Part shown: positions 46,801 to 56,413 of the stretch, in pieces
How the letters are laid out: every line of letters starts with the position of its first letter
Position numbering within the stretch: the stretch's first letter is position 1
Assembly: GCA_905221605.1 (NCBI GenBank)
Contig: CAJNDS010002312.1
Coordinates: 381,001-445,000 of the forward strand
Reading direction: 5' to 3'
Source of the DNA: Symbiodinium natans
Lineage: Eukaryota > Sar > Dinophyceae > Suessiales > Symbiodiniaceae
DNA: 64,000 nucleotides
Notes under the pieces: generated by a model
What the model was told of the DNA's origin: nothing
The model's database searches: none
The model's input: only the letters and a program-made list of their open reading frames with translations
Translations under genes and position numbers: made by a program

Positions 46801-49800
46801 TGCGCCATGGATGGCAGCAAATGCGACGGACCCCGGTTCGGCCAGGCACCTGTGGAGCTTTTCTTGGGGTTTCCGAACCCCTAAACCCTAAACCCCTTTA
46901 AACCCGAAACCCTAAACCCTCAACCCTAAACCCTAAACCCAAAGCCCTAAATCCTAAACAATCTGCGCAGGTCACGACAACTCTGCCAACTTTTTGGGAA
47001 GGATGGGGATCCTGGGCCCCTTGGATCCAGGGCCCTTTTGGGGGTTTAGGGTTTAGGGCTTCGGTTTTTTTAGGGTTTAGGGTTTAGGATTTAGTGTTTA
47101 GGGTTTAAGGCTTTTGAGTAAGCTGTTTGCGGCCCTAAGCCCGAATCACTGAGCCTCCCCCTTCTGCGACCTCCCGAACTCCAAATTACGAGCCGGCAAG
47201 ATAAGCAGCTCTGCAAGCAAGGTGCAGATGGGGACGACAACCCGAGATCCCATGTTCGGATCATGTGGCTCAGCATTGGCAGTTGGGTTGCTCAGGCTTC
47301 CCTATTGGAACCCTAAGCCCTAAACCCTAAACCCTAAACCTTACTAAGGCCCGAAGCCCTAATCTTGAAACGAGGCTATCCCCCGCAGCCACACGCGGAT
47401 GCCATTCGCACCTGCGAACTGAAGGGGATGAGGCATGGGTTGGGGCTTTGTTTGGGGTTTAGGGTTTAGGGTTTAGGGTTAGGGTTAGGGTTGAGGATCC
47501 GGAATTTCGAGTCTAAGGTTAAGGCCTAGGGTACATTGAGGGAGGCCTGGTCCCCCGCACGTGAGAGTCTTGTAGGCTTTCCCCTCATGCCATGCTAGAG
47601 AGATTCTGGGTCGTCTTGCACTTGAACACTAAGGCCTTGGGGTTACGGTTTAGGGTTTAGGGTTTAGGGTTTAGGGTTTCGGTTGAGAGGGCAGCCAGCC
47701 ACACCCAGGCTCCCACCCCCCCACCCATGGGGACACCCTGTTCAACTGTTCGGTTTAGGGTTTAGGGTGTTTGCCAGACAACCCCTGTAGGATGGCGACC
47801 AAGCCCCGAGTTGGATGTGTCTAAGCTCTTGTGCAACTGAAGCTGATGAACCAGTAGGCCTGGCTCTGTGAAGCAGTGCGCGCCCTAAACCCTAAACCCT
47901 AAACCCTAAACCCTAAACCCTAAACCCTAAACCCCAAACCCTAAACTCTCTTTAAAGTTTTCAAACCATTCTCAATCATCCGACTCTTCGAAACTACGCG
48001 AAACGTGGAGGCTGTGCACTCGCCTGGAGCTTAACTCCGGCCTCTGCTGTTCCGCTGACTGCGCCTCCGGTGACACGGCAGAGTTTAGGGGTTGAGATTT
48101 TCGGGGGTCCTAAACCCTAAACCCTCTACTCTATACGCTATAAACCCGAAACCCTGTAAACCCTAAACGCCATAGACCCCCTGAACCCTAAACCCGAAAC
48201 TTGAATTGGCAAGGTGAGGGCGTGGGCGCGTGGACGTCAGATGAGGCCTCGCTGCAGGAGCTGGCTATCTCCTCAGATGATGGGCAGCCCTGGCAAGAGG
48301 CAGGGGCACTTAAAAACCCTAAGCCGAGAATTCTTGAAATTTTACACACCTTACCCCCAAACCCTAAATAGTCCTTAAACCTTGAAACCCCTAACCCCGA
48401 AACCCTCCCTGGCATCGCAGGAGCTGTGGGTTCGCTGCGAAGAGAAGTGCCACTTGCCTCCAGAGGGCCTTCGGCGGAGTGCACGGATTTTAGTGATTGT
48501 TTCTTTGGTGGTTTTCGGGGGTCTGAGAACTTGGGGAGGTTGGGGTTCTAGATGAGTCAGAGGGATTTTGGGCTTTGAGGAGGTTTGGTGTTCTGGCATT
48601 CCTTGTGAGTGTTCCAGCGCGCAGTTTCCGAGGTGAGTTCCCATTCAACGTGACGTACCCGGATCCTGGAAACGAAACCACGACGACCACGACCAAATAC
48701 TCGCCCGCAGAGAGACTTGGCTGCCCTAGCTAGAAGAATAAGTATCACGAATATGAACTACCCAGAGCAAGAATAAGAATGAGAGTATGAAGTAGCAACG
48801 CATCTGCTATTAGTAGTAGACTAAACCCTAAACTTCCAAACCTAAACCCTAAACCTTAAAACCCTAAACCCTAACCCCTAAACCCTAAACTGGTGGTGGT
48901 GGTGGTGGTGGTGGTGGTGGTGGTCGCAGGATCGCGCTCTGGGAGTTCGCGCCATGGTTGCGCCCGGACGATTACATACCGCCCGAGGAGCAAGAGGCGG
49001 GGCAGGGGACATCTCGGGTGTAGGGTTTAGGGTTTAGGGTTAGGGTTCAGAGGTCTTACGACGTATGATAAACGGAACCCCCTGACAAAGGACCATCTTT
49101 TCTCTCAGTTGGGGCTGTAGGTTCCAGACGACTCAGCGGCAAGATTTCAGCCAGACATCTCGCGGCCCTTGTCTGGGTTTATGTAGCCTCCAGGGTTTCG
49201 GGTTTAGGGGTCGAGCTTCGAAGTTTCCACAGTCACAGCATCGACTTGCTTTCTTAATTTTCGATTGGCAGCGCTCGTTTGGTCCGATGCGCTTTGCAAG
49301 AGATGCCTGTCATCCCAACTTCCGGAGAGTACGAAAGGCCAACCACCAACAGGAATATATCCACTCTTCCCCGAAATTCCCAACCCTGGAACTTTCTGGA
49401 ACTTCCTGAAACTTCCTGGAACTTCCTGAAACTTCCTGGAACTTCCTGGGACTTTTTGGTAGGCTCCCAAAAAGAACCTTAAACCCTAACCCCCTAAAGC
49501 CCTAAAGCCCTAAACCCCTAGAGCCCCTAAAGCCCCTAAAGCCGTAAATCCCTAAGCCCCTAAACCACTGAACCCCCAAACCCCTAAACCGAAACCCCCT
49601 GAAACCCCTAATCCCTAAACCCCTACACCCCTAAGAACCCCCAAACCCCTGCACCCTAAACCCTAAATCCTAACCCCTAAACCCAAAACCCTTGCTTCTT
49701 GGAGGGCCCGATGCCCCTGGGACCGCCGGTGCCAGAGCCGTTGCTGCCGGCATCGCCACCCCTGCTGGCGCCCTTTGCTGGGGGCCGAGGCGCCGTAGGG

Positions 49801-52800
49801 GTTTAGGGGGTTTAGGGTTTAGGGTTTTAGGGGTTCAGGGGGTTCAGGGGGTTTTTAGGGGTTTGTGGTTTAGGGTTCAGGGGTTGGGGCACGGGATTTG
49901 GAACCCGGCCTTCTTGTCGGTTCATGTGTGTTTAGAGAATCCTTATCCTCAAAAGCCTTTCCATGTTCACCTCCCACTGCCTTGCCAGGCCTGCGCTACA
50001 GCATCTATGCGAACCCCAACAACTTACCAGTACACCGCGCCCTAGGCCGTGGACGCCTTGGGGTTGCTGGGGCTGTTGTGCCTTGCAAGCCCGAAGCCCC
50101 CAAACCCAAGGCGCCTCAACAGCTCCGAGGGTGTAGGGCCAGTGTAGGGTTTACGGTTTAGGGTTTAGGGTTTAGGGTTTAGGGTTTAGGGTTTAGGGTT
50201 TAGGGTTTAGGGTTTGGGGTCCTCACGCAGGCTCCTACAACGCGGGATATCCGCAAAGTGCCCTGGCCACTGGTCTGCTGGTCGATGCCCTACGAGGCCA
50301 GGGGTGCCTGTTCTCCCAAAAGCCCCAAACCCCACACAAACAAAGACCAAAGCCTTAAACCCAAAAACGCATAAACGCGAAAAGCCCCAAAACCCTACAA
50401 ACTCCAGAGCCTTGAAACCCTTAAGCTGGACGAAATCTTAGGATTTTGAGTTTTGAGGCTTTATTTTAGCAAGGCTTCAGGGTTTGGGGGGGGTGTCGGG
50501 TTGGGATCTGCCCTGTCAGGAGCCTACCCCCACGTCAAGTTCGAGCCCGTCCCTCCGTCTACTCGGTCTACTGCGAAGCCGACATATGCCACTCTGCCTG
50601 GGAGCGGTGTTCCTAGGGTTTCGGGTTTGTTTGGGGTTTAGGGGATCGAGGTTCTCTAATTGAGAGTTCCTTTTGGGTACCTATTGCCAAAATTAGGCCC
50701 CAAGGTAGGCCAACCCTGCGATCCCAACTTCCCTGAAACCTCAACCCCAAACCCCAAACCCCGAACCCCGAACCCCGAACCCCGAACCCAAACCCTAAAC
50801 CCTAAACCCTAAACCCTAAACCCTAAACCCCCCAGCTTCTCGCCCCTAAGCTTTGGGGGCCCCCATGATGAGTGCTTAGGCGGCTGGGCCTCCGCTGCTG
50901 GACGACACGGGCCATGACTTCTATGCGGAGGACTTGGGAGGGTTTAGGGTTTAGGGTTTGGGGTTTAGGGTTTAGGGTTTAATATTTAGGGCTTGAGGTT
51001 TAGGGTTTAGGGTTTAGGGTGCAGGAAGGTTTAAGTTTCCTGGCTGTTGCCTCCTGACCTGATACGCCTGCTGCGCCTGTTGGTTGTTGTGGCTTCTTGG
51101 TCTTGCATTGTTTGTGCTATTTTGGTTGTTACGTGTTTATTTATTTATTTATTTACTTATTTGTTTATTTATTTATTCATTTATTTTCTTATTTATTTGT
51201 GTGTGTGTTTTGCGTTATTTAGCTGGCGTCAGTGTCGTCGTTGTTGTCCGTGTGGTTGTCGTTGTTTTTGCTGCGGGCATTGCTGTTGTCGTGTCTGTGG
51301 TCGTGGTTGTTCTTGCTGCCGTGGCTGCCTGTGGTGGCTGCAGTCGCTGTTTTCGGTTGCTGCGTGCCTGGCCGGGGACGATGTTTTAGCAGCGTGGGGG
51401 TAGAACAGTACAATTACATACCTCTGGGGATGCTCGCTCACTCCCTAAACCTGAAACCATTAAGTCCTGCACTTCTGTGGGCCCGCAAATGTCTGCAAGC
51501 CGAAGCCGATGCTGGTAACCCGGACAGGTGGGGCCAAGTTCAGGGGTCGAGAGAACAGGATGTGCTAGTGTGAAGCGCAATCTCGAGTCATGACAGGAGA
51601 TCACCGGCTTCTTTGTTGCACCGTACACCGCCACCTACAGCTTCTACTTGGCGGCGGATGATGAGGCTGCGGGTCAACATGGGGCATGACGTGGCCTTTG
51701 CCTTTGGAACCTGAACACTTTCCCCATCCTGCGCATGTCAAGGGCCTTTATGTCTGTGTCTCGCATTTTCCTTGGTGCTTCCAGGCAGATCTGTCGTTAT
51801 CCTGCTGCGGGGACATGGCAGGCATGACGGCGGCGTCCTTAGGGTTGGTTTCGTAGTGTGTTGACTCGAGGATGGACGTCTCAGATTGTGGTGTTACTCG
51901 TGTTTTAGGATTTTCGCTGCGGAGGTGCAAAAGGTATGGTGAAGCATCACAGTGTCAGTTCCAAACCTGGAAATACGCACACGGCACAAGGAGAACACGT
52001 TTTTCTTAGTGCGCTTTCTCATTTAAAATTACAACCATAAATCAAAAACATATCATCATCGCAGCAGCACTCGCAATAGCAATGGCAATGTCTCTGAACT
52101 TCCCGGCCCAGGTCATCGTCCGCTCCCAGAAGGTTGATTTCGCCATGCCACGCTACACCCCGTTGGCCTGGTATGGCAGCTGTCAGGCCAGCTCCTGTAA
52201 ACTTGGTCCCTTTTGCCTTAAACCCTAACCCTAAACCTTAAGCCCTAAACCCTAAACCCTTTTGCCCCTTTTTTGGGGTTCAAGGTTCCCTTTCAAGTGT
52301 TCAACCCCGAGGGCTTTGAAGGTCGAGCGTGAGGTTCCTTGGCCATGAAGCTTCAGAACTGAGCCCTGAGAGTCACGAAGCCTAAGGTCCCCAAACCCTA
52401 GACTCCTAGACCCTAAATCCTAGACCTAAAGACCCAAAACCCTGGACGTCAACCTTGCAGCCACAGTCGGAAGACATCTGGGGGTTGATCTGAATTTATT
52501 GGGTCTGCAGATTCCTTATCGTTCAGGGGCGCCCACTTGTGGGCTTTACATGGAATGTGGCTTCTTTTGAGATTCCCAATTTCGAGGGCATCTGTGTCGA
52601 CAATGGTGAGGTGAGCCTGGACCCTAAACCACGGACACCATGCCTCCTGGAGCCCTGTTGGCCCTCCATGCCTACTTTGCCTTGAGACCCTTACTTTTGG
52701 AGGTATATTTGGGGTGCTTAAGGGGACCCCATTAGTATAGCATAAATGCCCCCTTAATTGAACTCCCTGATAACCTAGTACTTTGCTCCCCGGGTTTCAA

Positions 52801-55800
52801 TCGCTTTCAAAACTGGGCCGTTGAACCAACCCCAAACCCTAAACCCTAAACCCTAAACCCTAAGCCCTAAGCCCTAAGCCCTAAGCCCTAAGCCCTAAGC
52901 CCTAAGCCCTAAGCCCTAAGCCCTAAGCCCTAAGCCCTAATCCCTAAGCCCTAAGCCCTAAGCCCTAAGCCCTAAGCCCTAAGCCCTAAACCCTAAACCC
53001 TAAGCCAGGCGGCTTGGCCTGACCAGGGTGAAGGAGAGTGCTCTATCTCCAAGCCTGTTGAGATGTCGGCAGGCGGGTCGTTTAGGGTTTAGGGTTTAGG
53101 GTTTAGGGTTTAGGGGGCTTTCTTGAGAGGGCGGGGAAAGGCTCTCCGTACTTGCGTGTGGATGAAGTCGCTCGGGTGCTCTGGGCTCACGCGCCTTGCA
53201 TAGGTTGCTGGCACGCATTCCCTCAGAGCAGGGGCGCAAGAAAACAGACGGTTTTGTGTCGTTCATGTTTAGTGCATGGTAGTTTGTAAAAGAGCTTGCA
53301 ATAGAGTTTACAGCATCGTGTCAAACAGTAGAACATACACAATATATGATAGTAGAATATAGTCATTTATTGTACAATATGGTACAATATACTGAAACAT
53401 AGTGTAAGATAGAAACAAAAGAATAAGCTGGCAAATACGGTATGGTAGAATATAGCTGGAGAGTACATCATAGTATACTGAGTACATCATAGTATACTGT
53501 TGTCGAATGGTTTAAGCATTCTACAGTATGATGCAACATGAACATAATGTAGAAACTCTAGTATATGGCTCTCTGGTTCCTCTGTAAGGTCAATCGTCAG
53601 AGGTAGCTCCGAGTTCGGAGTTCTTCTCTCCATCGGACTTCTGAACCCCTGAGCTTTGCATGTTTTCTTCACTTGGGGGATTTACGAAAATAGGGGACCC
53701 CTAATATAGACCCCCAAATAGTGGGATTCCCTTAGAATTTGGACCCCAATTCGGTACTCCTCTTATCGTAAGCTCCCACTTTGGATCTGACAAGGCGATC
53801 GTGTGCTCATGCGAGTTCGCCATCGCGATCACATGGGAGCCGACTCTGAGCAAGCATTCCTGCTTTGTGCCATTGTGCCAGACGTCTAGCATATCTAGGG
53901 TGCATCAAGGTTTGTAAATGGTGATTTCTGGATTTATTAGGGTTAGGGTACAGGGTTTAGGGATAATTCCCAAAAGCAAAGCCCTACAACCGCGTTTGTG
54001 TATGGCTGAGGCAGCCCACCGAAGCTTTGAAAAGATCATGAGAGCCAGTACCTTCCAAGAAATGCCGACACAACACCGGCTCGCCGCAAAATCCTAAAGC
54101 CTGAGTCCTGACCTCTGGCAATGACCAGCACCCGAGAACCTAAACCCTGAACCCCAAACCCCAGGACTGGCTGCGTGTGGGCCTCCGTGTCCACACACCT
54201 GTGCTGTCGGCGGAGGGGTGCCGGGATGACAATGATGCGTAGGGTTTTTTGAGGGTGTCCGAGACCTGAAGAAGGTTTAGGGCTTAGGGTTTAGGGTTTA
54301 CGAAGGGACTGATATCTTTGAACAGGCCCTTCTTCCACGAGCGAGTGTGACAGGACTCCAGTTTCCGGCCTGCAACAGCTAAAGAGCTCGGGCTACGCGC
54401 TACATGATCGTCATGTAGGGTCCATCGCTTTGGGGGGTTTTTAGGGTTTGGGGTTTAAAGGCCAACCCGACAGTCCGGTGCTTGGGAGTCTGGCAGGTTC
54501 ATGCCGCCGCCCGAGATTTTGAGGACCGTTGCCTCTGAATCCGGGGTCCAGCGTTTGTTTTTTCTTCTAGGGGTACCATGCACGCTCGAAGCTGTCCTCC
54601 CCCAGGGTTTAGGGTTTAGGGTTTAGGGTTTAGGGTTTAGGCGAAGTAGACACTGGAGGAGCAAGTCCTTCCTGGAGGTGCAGAGACTTACCATGACCGC
54701 TAGCGTGGTCCGTGAGAGGCAAGGGGTATGCAAGCCATGCTCTTGTGATGCCACGCTTCTGATGAGTGTGAAGAGGTGTTGCTAGGGAACCCCTTTTCCT
54801 GAAAGTTATGTGAAGACATCTCTAAATTATGGTCCCTTCTGTGGTCCTCATTCAAAGGCGGCCCCTCGAATTTGGGGTAACCCCAGAAAGGACCATTTTT
54901 GAGAACTGACCAACCATGATTTGTGTCCATTCATGCCCTGTTGTCTGGCCACAGTTTCTGAAGACTTGTCCAGGCATCGTATGAACTTCCTCCGTGTCCT
55001 TACAGGCCGGGTTTTCGCCTGAACGGAGGGTCCTGCACCAGAGCAGCTTCCCTTCTGTGGCTTCACTTGCTGTGGTGGTGGCGCTACGCCCTAAACCCTA
55101 AACCCTAAACCCAAAAGAAACAACCCTAAACCCTCAACCCTAAACCCTAAACCCTAAACCCTAAACCTTAAACCCTAAACCCTAAACCCTAAACCCTAAA
55201 CCCTGAACCCTGAACCCTGAACCCTGAACCCTGAACCCTGAACCCTGAACCCTGAACCCTAAACCCTAAACCCTAAACCCTAAACCCTAAACCCTAAACC
55301 TAAATGCCAAACCCTGAACAAACTCCAAACCCTTAACTGGGTTCTCGATGGCCGCCAGGGAGCTTTCGCGTTCGCGTGCGCCGCTACGCCCAGAACTTCC
55401 TCCGCGAGGGCGTCTCAGGAGCCTCGGCTGGAGATCTCCAGGGTGGGTTTGGAGGGTTCTAATTAGGGTTAGCTATGGTTTGGGATGGGCCCAGAAAGGT
55501 GTTTCAAGGGTGTGGAGGGTTGTTAGGGTTTTTCTCTCGGGTCTTGCAGGATTTTGGGATTTTTTTGGGGGCGTGGGCGTGGGTTTCTTTTTGGAGGTTG
55601 GGGGGTCACGGTTTGGGGTAGGGTTTTAGGGGTTAGGAAGTGAGCTCAAAAGTTATTGGGCCAGCTCTACTAGTAGCTGCCAAGCCTGAAGACCTTAAGG
55701 CATAATCCCGAAGCCCCCAAAAGCCCCAACCATCCCTGCCAAAAACCCTAATCCCCCAGAGCGAGAGCCTCAACCCCCCAACCCTCCAACAACATCCAAA

Positions 55801-56333
55801 AATTGAAGCCCTGAACCCCGAACCCTGAGGCGCTAAACAGCAAAGCCTTGGACCGGCAGTGATCTCCAGGCGTGCTTCGCGTGGGGGCGACGGCTGCAGA
55901 ACTCGGTGCTACGCTCTGGGGAACCAGCGACCCCCGCGCAGCAGGGGATTTCGGTTGTTTCTCCGGTTCCTCTGAGGAGTTATGTTCTCAAAAGGGAATA
56001 TTACACATGGTGTCTCACTAAGGTGGAGGGGGAGTTTGGGTTTGGGGTTTAGGGGTTTAGGGGGTGATTTTTCGGATCAAGGACGTGGTTATCAGGGTTC
56101 AGGGGGCACCAAAGGTCCTAACCCCTCAGCCCTCAACCCCAAACACCCGTAAGCCCTCAACCCTAAACCCTGCTGTTAGTGTCTGCCGTGAGTCAGATTT
56201 TGCTGGCCTGCGACTGTGGTCAAGCACGTGCGTTTCGGACACACGCTCTCAGGTTTCAAATGTGCAAGAAGCTGTAGGGTAACCTCGCGCTTCCCTTAGC
56301 AGTTTCATTCGCCAGCCTTCACCCTCAACAACC

Positions 56334-56372
<39 letters not shown>

Positions 56373-56382
56373 GCCCTCAGCC

Positions 56383-56413
<31 letters not shown>

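Noticed and set aside
51047-51403. Hydrophobic Cys/Val-rich ORFs that look like membrane proteins
   Set aside because: They arise from TTTA and GTTGTCGTT-type low-complexity DNA; no acceptor-bounded exon or family motif.
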